A stretch of DNA of 64,000 nt from the NCBI GenBank assembly GCA_037074705.1, contig CM073596.1, positions 54,402,001 to 54,466,000 of the forward strand, in the 5' to 3' direction. Position 1 is the first letter of the stretch. Every line of letters begins with the position of its first letter. This document shows positions 34,500 through 46,187 of this stretch, piece after piece. The stretch is from Zhengitettix transpicula (lineage: Eukaryota > Arthropoda > Insecta > Orthoptera > Tetrigidae). The notes beneath the pieces are model-generated. The model saw only the letters and a list, made by a program, of their open reading frames with translations, did not search any database and was not told where the DNA came from. Position numbers and translations under genes: made by a program.

Positions 34500-34577
34500 A
34501 ACTGAATTAGAGGATCAGGAGAGAAAAAAAATCTCGCTCGTTCTCCGAATCAAACCCAAACGCGATGCTCTGAGATA
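34500..34577 (-). mobile_element. SINE-like fragment interrupted by mariner
   Basis: Minus strand reads TATCTCAGAGCATCGCGTTT then a B-box-like GGTTTGATTCGG, then GAGATTTTTTTTCTCTCCTG and ATCCTCTAAT, paralleling B box - GACATTTTTCC - ATCCTAAT in 17660-17745 and 28655-28745. Mariner sits directly at its upstream end. Confidence 0.35.
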
Positions 34578-35816
34578 CCACTGTGATCAAAAAGTAAGGT
34601 TAAATTGTCATTTAAAACTCCCGGGTATTAGGAAGGCAGGTAAAAATTTTTCCCTAGGTTCGTAGGACTGTCTATAATATTTTCCAAGCGTCTGTTTGTT
34701 AAAAGGTTTAATTTTCTCCGAGTTATACGTATTTTTGTTAACAACCAAAAGTGAATTTTTCGATTTTTACAACGGGTGGTTTTGTTGAGTAGAGAACTTG
34801 CATCAAATTTTGTTTGCGGAACGAATATTCTTGTCCGGACACGTTGAAAATGTTGCGGAAGGCCTTTGGTGATCAAACTATGGCACAAAAAAACGTTTAT
34901 AAGTGGTACAACGAGTTCAAAGAGGGCCGAGAACGCGTTGAAGACGAACCGCGCTCTGGACGGCCATCAACGTCTACCGACGAGGTCCACGCCCAAAAGA
35001 TCAAAGATTTGGTACTTGAAAATCGTCGATGGACAATTAGAGATCTCGCTGATAGTGTTGGAACATCATTTGGTTCAGCCTAAACCATTTTGAAGAATGT
35101 TTTGTGTCTCAAACGCGTCAAGTCTCGATGGTGCCAAAATCGCTCAATTTTGTGATAAAAAAGCGTCGCGTTGATGTGTGTGAAACTTTGCTGTCTGACT
35201 GTCAGGACCACTTGAAGTGCATCATTACTGGTGACGCGACTTGGATTTACGCATACGACCCTGAAACTACCGACAATCCAACGAATATCGTGCAAAAGGT
35301 GAAGCAAGACCGAAAATCAAGATCATGTTGTCAGTTTTCTTTGATTATCGTGGTGTGGTGCACTATGAATTCCTTCCGCCGGGCCAAACTGTCAACAGAG
35401 AATATTATTTGAGCGTTATGCGTCGTCTGAAACGGCCGAAATTATGGTCGAGCAACTCTTGGTTCCATCACCACGATAATGCACCACGTCATACTGCATT
35501 GCTTCTTCGCGACTTTTTTTGGCCAAAAACTTGACTCATATCGTTCCGCAACCACCGTATTCGCCTGATTTGGTTCCGTGCGACTTTTGGCTATTCACAA
35601 CACTCAAAAGGCGGAGACGCCGTTTTGACACGATTGAGGAGATAAAAACCGAATCAAAGAAGGTCTTGAAGGCTATACCGGAAAAAGACTATTCCGACTG
35701 TTTCGAGGAGTTTTATCGGACGGGGATTACTTTGAAGGGGATTAAATTGATTTGGAAGAAGTAATAAAGAATTTATATCATATAAATAAATTCACCTTAC
35801 TTTTTGTTCACAGTGG
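34578..35816 (+). mobile_element. Complete mariner element with TIRs and TA duplication
   Basis: The termini are CCACTGTGATCAAAAAGTAA on the left and the inverse of CCACTGTGAACAAAAAGTAA on the right. The ~28-bp TIRs differ at only a few positions. TA lies outside both ends (34576-34577 and 35817-35818), as expected for Tc1/mariner insertion at TA. Outside these are GA and TC, so the empty site read GATATC. At 1239 bp the length is typical for mariner. It encloses a transposase broken by a stop and frameshifts. Confidence 0.95.
34814..35764 (+). pseudogene. Mariner transposase, inactivated
   Basis: Fragments in successive frames cover most of a mariner transposase. 34814-35080 has the first helix-turn-helix region (TLKMLRKAFG, YKWYNEFKEGRERVEDEPRS, GRPS) and the start of the second HTH. 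A TAA at 35081 interrupts it, then frames shift near 35125-35140, 35320 and 35515. The catalytic DDD triad is still visible: TGDATW (about 35233; family usually TGDETW), HHDNAP (about 35475) and PCDFW (about 35582). Correcting the frame, 34 residues separate the second and third D, giving the D34D signature of mariner. The ATG-proximal N terminus is not open. It cuts and pastes DNA in the nucleus when functional; this copy cannot. Confidence 0.95.
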
Positions 35817-35818
35817 TA

Positions 35819-38800
35819 TCCTACTATAGTCCACGTATGGACCTGAAGACAGACTCACCAACCTGTTCCTTCACTTCAGATATTCTAGTTACTGAGTTAT
35901 GTATGGGATGACGTAAAGAAGGCGGAAAAACTTCAATAGACAATTGCAAAAAAAAATATCATATTTTCTCTGCTCTCACGAAACCTCTTGAGTATGTTCA
36001 TTAGTATGAGAATATACAAAGTCCACGTACGGTTCGAATGTGTGGATGTAAAATTTATTTGGCTTAATTACTATATTAAATTGAAGTGAAGCAGACACGC
36101 TATCTGTTTCTGGTTCTGCAACGTTGTAGAAGGTTCATATTTGCGCTGTGATCCACTTCAAGGTCAGTGAAGGCCACGGGGGCACGCCCCACGGTCTTCT
36201 GGAAACGGAATACATTCACGAGAATTTATGATCATACAAAAAAAAACATCTCCACCAATCTTATTTTTTTTAACAATTCAATAACGAGCACAAATTTACA
36301 GACTATATTAGTAATTATGCCCAATATATGATCTTCGACTGCCAGTTTCTCGTAGACATTTGCAACCCGATTGGTCCTACATCCATGTAGGTGACTGTCA
36401 ACCCCGACTGGTGACGTAGTTTAAGAAATCAAAGAATATAAATTTCAGAGTTCAAAATATGTTGCACTATTTAATTTTTGAATAATTATGGTAAGCTTTG
36501 GAAATCAACTCGCATCATTTCCATGGCATATTAGTAAGATGAAAAAGAAATTAATAATGTTTGTTACGAACTGTAATTGCGTATTAAAAAGAAGGAAAGG
36601 TTCAAACAACGTCTTTACCAGGAAGACACGAGAGAAGCGGAATGTCCTACCAGGAACAACAACAACGTCAACCAAGCAGAATACATTCTTTGAATCAGAA
36701 CGGCGAAGAGGAGAAAAGTGCGACGCTGATGCCATGAAAATGGACTACTCTGACTCTGACAAGAACGGAAAACACTGCGATTTTTCGGCAACGCTGCTTG
36801 TCCCGCCGTCATGCACTTGAACCATTCTGGTTTGTGTATTCAAGCGTCACAGTCCCTCGCAGGGAAATGTCTTCTAATTTTAACCGGACTATAATCTAAA
36901 ATTAACGAAGGTGAAGCAAACAGAAATTCAGAAATTCTTAACAAGATACCAGAGGTGGACTTTCCCCAAACCAGAGTTGAAGTTTGAATCGCGAAACGGT
37001 AGAGAATTAATTGAAATATTTATTATCGGTCGTATTGTAAAAGAAATTAAGATATAAGAGTAGCTGTTGGTAAGTTATATGTAAATTTGTAAAGATGACA
37101 AATGCCACGAACTTTAAGGTGTCAGAGCATTCAGAACGTCAGAAGAGTTTTCATCGCAGACCTACTTGGTTCAGTACAGCTCTTAGCTTCCGAAGATGAT
37201 TTTTTTTTCCTTTCCTCAGCTTATTCTTTACTTCCTGATAATTTTCGTACGCTTTATTTCTGTGGTAAAGCCAAAGTGTTAATGTTGAAAGTGGCTACCG
37301 TCCCCTGACTCGTTGGAGAGGATCCGTGTGTCGTTGTTGGCATTTTTAGCGGTCATAAATCCGTGTGCCGTAGCTGATGGTACTAGTGGTGTGGTTGGTG
37401 TGAACCCGGAACCTGTTGAGAACACGCGACCAGCTGAAGAATGTGGCCGGCAGGTTAGGTTCTATTTTGGTAGTAGTAGGCTTGCAATGGCGAACCTGTT
37501 TCACGGCCGCCGAATAGCGCACGCTGGAAGGGAAGCCTTCTCCTTGGAGTGACGGTGGACCACGGGGAAACACATTGGCTCCACAATTACACACACTATA
37601 TATAGCTTTAGTTCAACTTATACCAAGGTTTTTCGAGACCCACTGTGAGGTGTTTTCAACAAGCACACCGCCAACCTGCGTCATACGAGGTGGACCATGC
37701 ATTTATAAGGAGGTTATTTTGATTTTCCGCAATGAAAAATCAGCTATACTACAAATATAAATTGTATGAAGACATATAAAGAGAGACTAACTTATATAAT
37801 AGCATAGAATGATACAGGGTGGCCGATTTATCTCCAAAAATACCCATAGAACCGAAAAAAAGTGAGTGATAAAATTTTGTTCGTCTCGGACTAACAACGA
37901 TAACAACAAACACAACTCCTCACCTCCAGTTGAATTTATTCCGACTTGACTAGAAGGTTTCCCACCGGCACTTAACATTGGAAAGCAATTCTTGGTCCTC
38001 TAGGTGGTGTTCGTAGAAACTGTTGCGAGGTTGCCGGCCTTGCAGTAATTGTCTACAAATTGCTAAATATTAAAGCAGCTGTCAGAGCGACTGTAATGAC
38101 GTGTTGATGTGGATGGACCACAATGGGCTGTTACGGGTGGATGGACGTGAATAGACAAGATGCTCAAGTCTCGAGAAAGCTGCCTGAGGGAGAAAAAAAA
38201 ATTATTACATATATGGTTCAAAGATCAGGAAGAAACTTGTAATAGCTCCAGTAAATGTAGATGATGTGAACATTCATACGTTTCACAAGTTCTATTTTTA
38301 CTCTGAGTTATTCTTCATCACTTTCACCTGTTTGTGTCATCGACCGTCTTTATAAGATTACATGTGACGGGTATTCAGATTTTTTTTATTTAATAAGGGA
38401 CACATTTACCTACATATAAACATTTCTCCCGACATTTGTTCCATTCCTTTCCTGTTTCTCATGGTTTTGTCCCATCGATACTGCTTATTGGACGACCAAT
38501 ATATATATAATAAAATATTATATTTCTTATATTTTAACTGTTCGTTCACTGATGAATGATATGTTGTATTATGCACCTAAACAAACGTTTATTAATATGA
38601 ATTTTATTTTTAAAAAAAATTAAATTGTTTTCCTCTCTTACGGTTCTTTTAGATCTATTTTTTTTAAAATGGGAGATTAATTTGACTTATATTTTCTAAA
38701 ATTAATCTGAATATTTTCGTTGTGGGTAAAAAAATGTCACGGAGTATTGTAACGCAGAAGAACACCCCCGAAATTAATTCAAGGTTAATTTTTAATATTT

Positions 38801-41087
38801 GAGTAAAATCTCAGAGCCAAGCTGTGGCTTGCTGGTAAACCCAAGTCTTTCCAATAGCACAGATAGCTTGTGTTATGCAGATGCACTAAAATTCGATTGG
38901 CGTGGAATACGATGACCCCCATCAAAGAATCAGTGATATGATTGATGTCTGCAAAATAAGTTAAAGCACAGGGAGGGAGGTGGACGAGAAGAAAGAACGG
39001 GACGGCTGGCCCAGTTCCATGGTCGTGTCACGAACAGGTGCAGCCGTGCATCACCTTCTGGCAACTAAACTACCTCTATATACGTTTATATGGAACCTCG
39101 AACACACACACACACACACTGCATGAAAATAAAAAGAGCCAATTGTCAGCAGAACGAAAATAGATGCCACTGGAAGAGGAACTGGAGCAGCCTCCAGAGG
39201 AGATTCCACAGTCATCAAATCCAGCTTGTGTGTGGTGTCTCAACACTTGGAATAAATTAATATGAACACTGTAAAACACGCAAACAACCCCCCCGCCCCC
39301 CACAAATTTAAAATGTCTTCATATATACGCGCCTGTGTCAGGACTGGTGAATATTCTTGAGATTGACGACGTCAAATGCGCGGTGATTCCTCAGCACCTA
39401 CAAGGATCAAGTAAGGATATTTCTGTTTTACCTTCACCAAACTTATCAGTTCACTCAAGTTCGTTCTCCACAAACACCCAACCAGTAAGGAATGGCTCAT
39501 GTAATTATCCGCCGTAATGAGGACACACACAAACCGCTGTCGAACTTGACAAATTGGCATAATTGATGGCGAGGTCGCTAGACTTTCTAGAGCGAAGAGG
39601 TCAGCGAGAAAGTATTAGATGACAGATTACACTTTCCTTCATTCACTTCTCCAGAATGTTAAACTCTCGACCGGAAAAAATAATCCATCGGCTTTCATTT
39701 TGAAACTCCGGCTCTCCTGATGTTTTTTTTTTCATACAGACACGTCTTTCTCATACGACGTTCTCTTGATCGATGAACTGCGTTTTCCTGATGGTTTTAG
39801 AGTTACAGGACGAGAAATATATTAGTGTGGAAAGAATTTGTGATCGATGAAGCAAACTCTTAGTCCGTTGTTGAAGGAGAAATTGGAAGACATGCTCAAG
39901 AGAACTTGTCAAGTGTCCAAGGAGAGGCTAAAGCATGAACGATGGATGTCTTTGTGTGGGAGTGTCGACGACCTGCGTCAACAAGGGATAACTTCCTCCA
40001 GGCAGCCGTGACCCTCTACAAAGACTTGGCAATTACCTTTACTCTCATGGTGCCTTTGTAGAGTTATGTTTTACATATTATTGCCCTCTAAACAATAGCT
40101 TTGTTCGGTTCCGACTTGAAGGAATCGAGATTAAACGTAAAAGTTCAGAGAGCGACTCCCGCTTTTCCTTTTTTTTCTTCAGAGGAACGGGTTACATGTT
40201 TACATTTCAGTATTGAAATACTTATTTAAATCTTGTATGTATTTAAAAATACCGGAAAATTAACTCCGATGCATTTAAAGTATTCATCATACAAACAAAT
40301 ACATGTACTAAGGGGATGAATCCAGCATAGAAGAGTGTTCTGAAATCATTTATTGGTATTTTCGTAATGTAGCTACGCTCTGCAGTTCTCTCCCTCACGT
40401 TTTGTTGGTCTCTAATCTTCTGTTGAAGCGGCTTAGTCTTGCTCCCACAGAACTGGACTTTTCTTCCTTCCCCATCCCGCCCCCAACCAACCCCCACCCC
40501 TAAAGAGCACACAAATTGAAACTTGTGAGCGTGTTTGCCGTCGGGATGAAAAGAGGAGAGTTTATCCACACTCTTCCCAAACAGGATTACAGGAACGACG
40601 GATGCTCGAGTTAAAAAGGAAAGTTTCACCCTCCGACTACAAACAAAACATACACCGTCAAAAGAAAACAACATCTCTTCGAATTTCTCCAAAGTGCCGA
40701 GTTACGAGTACTCGAAGCCACCCCCTCACGCGCGGGTAACCGATTGTAAGAATGCATGGGGTAGTAGCTTTTCTTCGAGTGCTTTCAATCTTGTGATTCT
40801 ACTCTGCAGCAGGGGAAAATGGAAGGTTAGATTATTACGAGATAATTTAACTTTTTTAAAAAAAATAAATCACCTACAGCAGACTCGTGTATTTTATGCC
40901 AACTATTTAAGATAAATCTCAAGTGGCCTTTATCGAATTATTTTCATTACTTCTTCGTCATAACAAAAATTCTAAGAAAGAACGCGGAAAATAGTTTACA
41001 CTCGTGGTTGCTGTAACGTCGTTTCACTCATGAATAAATTATACAACGTTGGAAACTTAAACTTGAACCAGTTAATAAAATAAAGAG
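35819..41087. other. Long stretch without a recognised gene
   Basis: 5.2 kb of mixed composition. Open frames of 110 codons at 36488-36820 (plus), 79 codons at 37313-37552 (plus, with an N-terminal hydrophobic stretch) and 149 codons at 40243-40692 (minus) have no domain I recognise and are mostly opposed by frames on the other strand. An (AC)n run lies at 39101-39119 and a C-rich patch at 39289-39301. No mobile element was identified, making this the least annotated part of the window. Confidence 0.5.
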
Positions 41088-41281
41088 CCGGCCTCCTGTG
41101 GTGTAGGGGTCAGCGTGACTGCCTCGCATCACGGAGGTCCCAGGTTCGACGGCATGGATGTTTGTGTGTGATAGAGAAAACTCTCGTCTAATCAGGTCCT
41201 CGACAAAGGAAAATGAGTTCCCTTAATTAGTCGTTAATAACCTGAGCTGTTGATGCGACTGTAAATAAATCAATATAAAAA
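41088..41281 (+). mobile_element. tRNA-derived SINE
   Basis: A tRNA-like head begins GCCGGCCTCCTGTGG. The A box TGGTGTAGGGG (41099-41109) and B box GGTTCGACGGC (41143-41153) are 44 bases apart, the normal tRNA spacing for internal pol III promoters. A tRNA-unrelated body follows (CTCTCGTCTAATCAGGTCCT) and the 3' part ends GATGCGACTGTAAATAAATC then A-rich. The tail resembles LINE 3' ends used for retrotransposition in trans. It could transcribe only if the B-box mutations (expected GGTTCGANTCC) are tolerated. Confidence 0.82.
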
Positions 41282-42150
41282 ATAGGGCAAACAATATGAA
41301 AGATAAGATTAAAATACAGGACTGTGTGTATTTTATTGATTGTAAAGATGGGAAAATTCAAGCTATTTCCCTGCATATAAAAATGTATCTAATAGGGGAA
41401 GAGTAAAAATACTACACAGAGAAAGGTCAAAGGAGAAGAGAGGATTTGGACAATATTGTTAACTAAAACTGTGTAGTGGGTAACATGCTGAAATTTTATG
41501 CAGAATTTTGACAACTTATGTAAACCCGAAGGTTGATAAGAGTTAAGTAGATACAGATAAAGGATATTAGGAGTAAAGACTTATATGATGATTATTTTGG
41601 AAAGTAGGTTAATGAATATAAGTTTGTAACTAATGAAGATGATAAATTCATTTATAAATAAGATGATTGAAAGACAGTTATTAATCTCGAAATATTTTTT
41701 GGAAAAAAAAAGGATAATAATTGTATAGAAATGTTGTATATATAAGAATAAGTATAAATAATAACGTATAAATAAGAGATGGCAAAAAGAGTGTGTTTTG
41801 GATAATTATTATATAGACTTAAAATATTATTTTATTTTTAATACATTATTAATATGTTAAATTTTTTAAATAAAGATTAACTGGGTAAATATTTAAAAAA
41901 TAAACTAAATGATTAATGTAAGCGCGTGACTGTAAGACAATTTGAATAGAATAATTTATTATAATTTAATAATAATATATAAATATATATTATTTTAAAG
42001 ATAAAAAATAATAAATTGGCACTCTTTATAGAGTAGAATATTGTTCTCCTTTCTATTAAATAAATTTTAACAGAAAAAATTATAATAATGTGTTCTTTAA
42101 AAATTATTTTGTTTCTTCTTTACACCACTTGTTACCATAGAAACACATAA
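41282..42150. repeat. AT-rich stretch related to 11.1-12.3 kb
   Basis: Strongly AT-rich without coding. Its right end (TTACCATAGAAACACATAAA) resembles TTACCGTAGAAGCATAACCT near 12301, and both lead into a hammerhead-like motif and TTGAATA(AAA)TATTTTA, so the two regions are probably copies of one old repeat. Confidence 0.45.
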
Positions 42151-42192
42151 ACAACCTGAAGAAAGTACGAAAAGTTTCTGTAACGTCGTTGT
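42151..42192 (+). ncRNA. Hammerhead-like motif
   Basis: Reads CAACCTGAAGA, AAGTACGAAAAGTTTCTG, then TAACGTCGTTGTG. CTGAAGA is exact; GAAAC is reduced to GTAAC while ACGT and the H17 base C remain. CAAC can pair with GTTG. Confidence 0.45.
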
Positions 42193-43475
42193 GTTGAATA
42201 AAATATTTTAATTGTCTGTTATAATGGTCGCTAATTTATTTAATTTTTAGTAATAATAAAACAGACGTAAATTAAAATATTATTTATATTTTTATGAATT
42301 TATTTATTATTATTTATTTAATATTTTAAAAATATTTAATAAATGTTATACTTATCATTTACTTTTCCATTCTATGAGATTAACATTTTTCGAAATAAAT
42401 TATTAATGGTTTCCAAGGTGTAAGTTGTTAAGCTACAACCCATTAATGTTGGTCTTGGAGTGCCGAATATTTTTTTTGAGCGAGAGGGAGTGTTCGGACG
42501 CCCTTCTGGTACGTAAATATTCTCAGCACGAAGCATGACCCTTTTGTATGACGTTTCGGACTTTCCGCCCCAGGCTGAAAACATATTCAAGGTTCGAACT
42601 GAATTGGCAAAATCCGTTTCGCTCCTGAAAAAAAAAGGGGTAAATACTGGAGATGGTTCTTGCTGTCGGAGGAAGCTGCCAGTTAGAGCTGTCTCGTATC
42701 GACCAGTCATAAACGTGCCTGCTTAATTGAAATTGGCTGTTGCGGTTTTATTGCCACGGCACACTTAACAGTACGAAGAAGTTGTAAAAGTTGTAGGAAG
42801 CCTCCACGTGGTTACAATCTACATCTCCAGGTCGCTACTCGTCTACGTCACCAAGTCCTCCGCGTCTTCTCCTTTGGAGAAGAAGAAAATTTATAACATC
42901 CCAATATGCTTCTTACAATCCCCGGCGATGTGACGTCATAAGCGAGGTATTTTTTTATACTGACCCTAAAACTCGACCCATTCCTTTACTGCAACAATAG
43001 TTATCCTAGCTGAAGACTGGAATACCCTTCTTTTGTTACACTTGAGTCTCGTGTTACATTTTCTGAGTTCACGTAAACAAACAACACAATTAAAACCAAT
43101 TAAATTTACGGTCTTGTCGAGGTCATTAAATCATTTAAGATTTTCACGACGAAACTAGAGCTGTAAATAATTGGTGTTGGTCGAGTGTTAAATTTTCTGG
43201 TTATAAGGACGGGGGGAGGGGGAGGGAGGAGAAATGAGAATAAAAGGGGAAAAAAATTGAACAAAAATATGTGTCCGTCTTGGATTCCACAGTTGGAAAA
43301 ATTTTCCTTTCCGAACCGAATATTCATTATTCCAAGTTCTTGTTATTCTTTAATATTCTTACCAAAACTGATCGCTAATTGTTAAAAATAGTTTTTTTTT
43401 AGAATAACTTACAAAAATTTAATATAGCTTTTGACCAACAACAGATTATTTTTAAAATAATTCAGTTTAAAATAA
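42193..43475. other. No gene seen
   Basis: A 112-codon minus frame at 42372-42710 has no known motif. The rest is AT-rich or mixed. Confidence 0.5.
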
Positions 43476-43514
43476 CAGCAACGTTCCGGTGCATATTTGT
43501 ACGTTCTTCATATT
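43476..43514 (-). ncRNA. Hammerhead-like motif, decayed
   Basis: Minus strand reads TATGAAGA, ACGTACAAATATGCACC, then GGAACGTTGCTG. TGAAGA and AACGTTG remain; C3 is A and GAAAC is GGAAC. Confidence 0.3.
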
Positions 43515-43946
43515 GTAACGTTACAGAGAAATTAAATAAATTAAATTTTTTTCTCACAAAAAAAAATAGGATGTTACAGTTAACGCCATTTTTCGAATTT
43601 TCAATTATTTTCAGTGGACTGATTAATTATATTTTTATTCTGATAATTAACAAGTAACCGAATTTCAAATCCCAATATTTTATTTATTTAATTACCGTCT
43701 AAGTTTTAGATATTCTCCATCATATTCGTCTATAATCATTATATACAATATTTATTTATTATTTTAATTACATATATTTTTTTTAATAAAATCCAAAGAT
43801 TTAAATAATTTTTTTTAAAATAATTATAATATTGAGACTGAAAATGGGAGTGTTTGGTAATTGTAAAATTGAATATTTATGGTGTGATCAAAATTTTTCA
43901 TTTATGTAAATTCTCTCTAGAGTCACAACATGATGATTATTAAAAA
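43515..43946. other. AT-rich, nothing seen
   Basis: Low-complexity A/T sequence. Confidence 0.5.
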
Positions 43947-43970
43947 TAATTATATATATATATATATATA
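43947..43970. repeat. (TA)n microsatellite
   Basis: About 11 TA units. Confidence 0.9.
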
Positions 43971-43994
43971 GCATTATAGAATTTAATAAAATAA

Positions 43995-44182
43995 AAGTCA
44001 CGTTGGAGTGACAATTTAATGTGATAAATAATGTATAGAAATGGTTACAAAAATTATAATGGTGGACTAACAATGCCACGACGATGTAGGGAATTAAAGG
44101 GATGTATAACTTAAATTTAATCATTTTTAAAAATAAAACATTTAATACAAATGTCTATTTAGTGTGTATTCTGTACAAAAAC
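43995..44182. repeat. Dispersed repeat (left part), split by retroposon copy 6
   Basis: Matches 33541-33780 in order: GTTGGAGTGACAATTTAATG, GATAAATAAT, GGACTAACAATGCCAC, AATAAAACAT. The homology stops at copy 6 and resumes after it at about 44712. Confidence 0.6.
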
Positions 44183-44192
44183 TTCAAATTTA

Positions 44193-44700
44193 TTTTTATT
44201 TATTTTTTAGGGCAACAGTCTACATGAGGGAGATCTACATTGGGCAACTCCTCTTTAATATCATAGGAAGGGATTTGAAAGGGGGGATGCGGAAGGGTAT
44301 AGGAAGGCAGCCAAGGGTTAACTAGGGCCCCCGGGCTATGGTTTAAGGATCCTACCCGGCATTCGCCTAAGGAAATGCAGGGAAAACCCTAGAAAAACCT
44401 TCATCAGGTAGGTCGGGCATTGAGTACTTGTCCCTCGCCTTTCCGATAGCGGGAGAGGAGTTTGCTGTGGGGACGCAGCATTCCCTTCTCCGTTCCTCGA
44501 CCTGTTTAGGAGGCAGCTGACCGACTATTGCAATGGGAATAGCGAACAACTCTTACCGTATGCCCAAGGTCTGTGACCCCGGAACAAACACCTCTCAAAA
44601 CAGGCAGAGGTGCCTCGGCTTGTGGGAACCTTAGTTCAAAAACGGAGAGGAAAGGCATACCCAAAGGTAGCCCCTTCGTATCTCTCCTAAAAGGTTCCCC
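44193..44700 (-). mobile_element. A-tailed retroposon family, copy 6 (5'-truncated)
   Basis: Minus orientation, with a TTTTTATTTATTTTTT tail complement and AGGGCAACAG end on the left and truncation at CTCTCCTAAAAGGTTCCCCC on the right. Flanks AAAACTTCAAATTTA (left) and AAAACTTTTAAATAA (right) look like a decayed target duplication. It interrupts an older repeat. Confidence 0.86.
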
Positions 44701-44701
44701 C

Positions 44702-44762
44702 AACCCAAAACTTTTAAATAATTGTTACAGCTTTTAATAAAATTCTTAATTCATCCTGAGTG
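44702..44762. repeat. Dispersed repeat (right part)
   Basis: GTTACAGCTTTTAATAAAAT then TCTTAATTC resumes the homology with 33795-33825. Confidence 0.55.
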
Positions 44763-45510
44763 AAGAGAAAAAAAAATAAAAAGGAGTGACATAAACTGTA
44801 GCCGAGGTAATGTGACGGCTGATTTCTGCCAGAGGCTCGTCTTGTGGAATGCCACCAGGAATTCGTGACACTCGAGGATTTCTTACATTCAGATCTTGAA
44901 CCGACAGTGGACGTAAATTCGCGATACACACTCGTTTATGTAAAGGGAAAAAGTAATAACGTTCAACATCTACAAGGCTTTACACTTTACATTCGTATAA
45001 TCCTGGCGTTTACTGACTGTTATTTACTTCTAATAGTACTTTTCACGTACTTACGCGTACAGCTTTACGTTATCGGCAAAAAAGTGTATATAACAGTTAA
45101 CTACAAAGTCTCCGTAATGTGCACTTTCCCGTCAAAATATTCTAAACGTAAAGCCACTTCCTTTTCCTGTAAATTTTTACGTTTATTTCATTCTTAAATA
45201 GGAACCTAAGTGAAGTACTCAAATGGCCCGTAAAACTAGTTTTTTTTAAGGAGATATTCGATGACCATAATTTATTTATAATTCCGTTAAAATATATTTT
45301 TTCTTATATAAATACCGTTCGGAACACATCTACCGGAACACTCAGGTTTACAGAAAACATTGAGGACAAATATAATAATACCAACATATTTTTTTTATCA
45401 CAAACCTCATAGTTCGGGCTGCAGAAAAGGGTTGAAATAAAATAAAATAAGTAAAATTAAAACAACGGTTACAGTATAGAAAAGGTGAAAGGAAAGAAAA
45501 ATTTTTTAAT
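44763..45510. other. No gene seen
   Basis: A 117-codon plus frame (44844-45197) with hydrophobic stretches starts without a convincing context. I do not recognise it and it may be chance. Confidence 0.45.
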
Positions 45511-45551
45511 CACCTGATGAAAGCAGCAAGGATTGAAGAAAAGCTGTGTGG
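45511..45551 (+). ncRNA. Hammerhead-like motif, GTGTGG subfamily
   Basis: Reads TCACCTGATGA, AAGCAGCAAGGATTGAA, then GAAAAGCTGTGTGGC. CTGATGA is exact, GAAAC has become GAAAA, and GTGTGG follows as in 990-1031 and 60532-60550. Confidence 0.45.
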
Positions 45552-46183
45552 CATTTAATTTAGATTTTTGCCTGTTTGTTATGCTTTTAACGCAGACGTT
45601 TCATATTTTATAAATTTGACTTCCAGCGTACTGGAACTAATTGACATTTGTTTTAAATTTGTAGATATTATCACAATTTTTCTTCTTCTGTTTTCAGTAG
45701 TATTTACAAGAAATGAATTTTATTTGACGACTTCTTGTACTTTTTTGACTTCTCTACAGCGACCTACACGAAATAAATTATTTTAGAGGGACTCAAACAT
45801 CGGAAGAAAAAAAAAATATTATTTTTCGTACACAACTATACACATACATAAGTGAGTGTCGGTTGTGTGTCCCCCTATGCGTTCCTAAAACCATTTATCC
45901 GATCGCGCAGAAACTTTACTGAGTTGTTGTGCGCACCCTAGCGAATGTTTGTCTGGTTTTCGAAGCGTCAGGCTTCGGGCACTATAGAATCGGCGAGCGT
46001 TAAGCGTTAGAGCGACGGAGAGTCAGGAAGCGATGAGCGGGGCCGGGTACGATACACAGACCGCTGAGCGTCAACTTACTGCAATCGCCGTCATGATGTC
46101 GGTCGCGTAAGGGTCTTGAGTGAAAACCAGAACTATTTATGGAAACGCGTTTTACAGACATGCAAGAGGAACAATGACTATAT
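45552..46183. other. No gene seen
   Basis: A 72-codon plus frame at 45568 is Leu/Phe-rich and overlaps AT-rich sequence; no motif. Confidence 0.5.
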
Positions 46184-46187
46184 ATAT
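46184..46187. repeat. ATAT target-site duplication
   Basis: ATAT recurs at 47121-47124 across the inverted solo LTR. Confidence 0.55.

Noticed and set aside
34571..34600. A box CCACTGTG-like of a SINE at the mariner edge
   Set aside because: CCACTGTG belongs to the mariner TIR, as shown by the inverted copy at 35800-35816 and the flanking TA.
37313..37552. 79-codon plus frame with a hydrophobic N terminus resembling a signal peptide
   Set aside because: Non-ATG start, an 82-codon frame open on the other strand, and no mature domain I recognise.
40243..40692. 149-codon minus-strand frame
   Set aside because: No ATG-context support, no domain, and composition typical of chance frames; reported only as part of the unannotated stretch.
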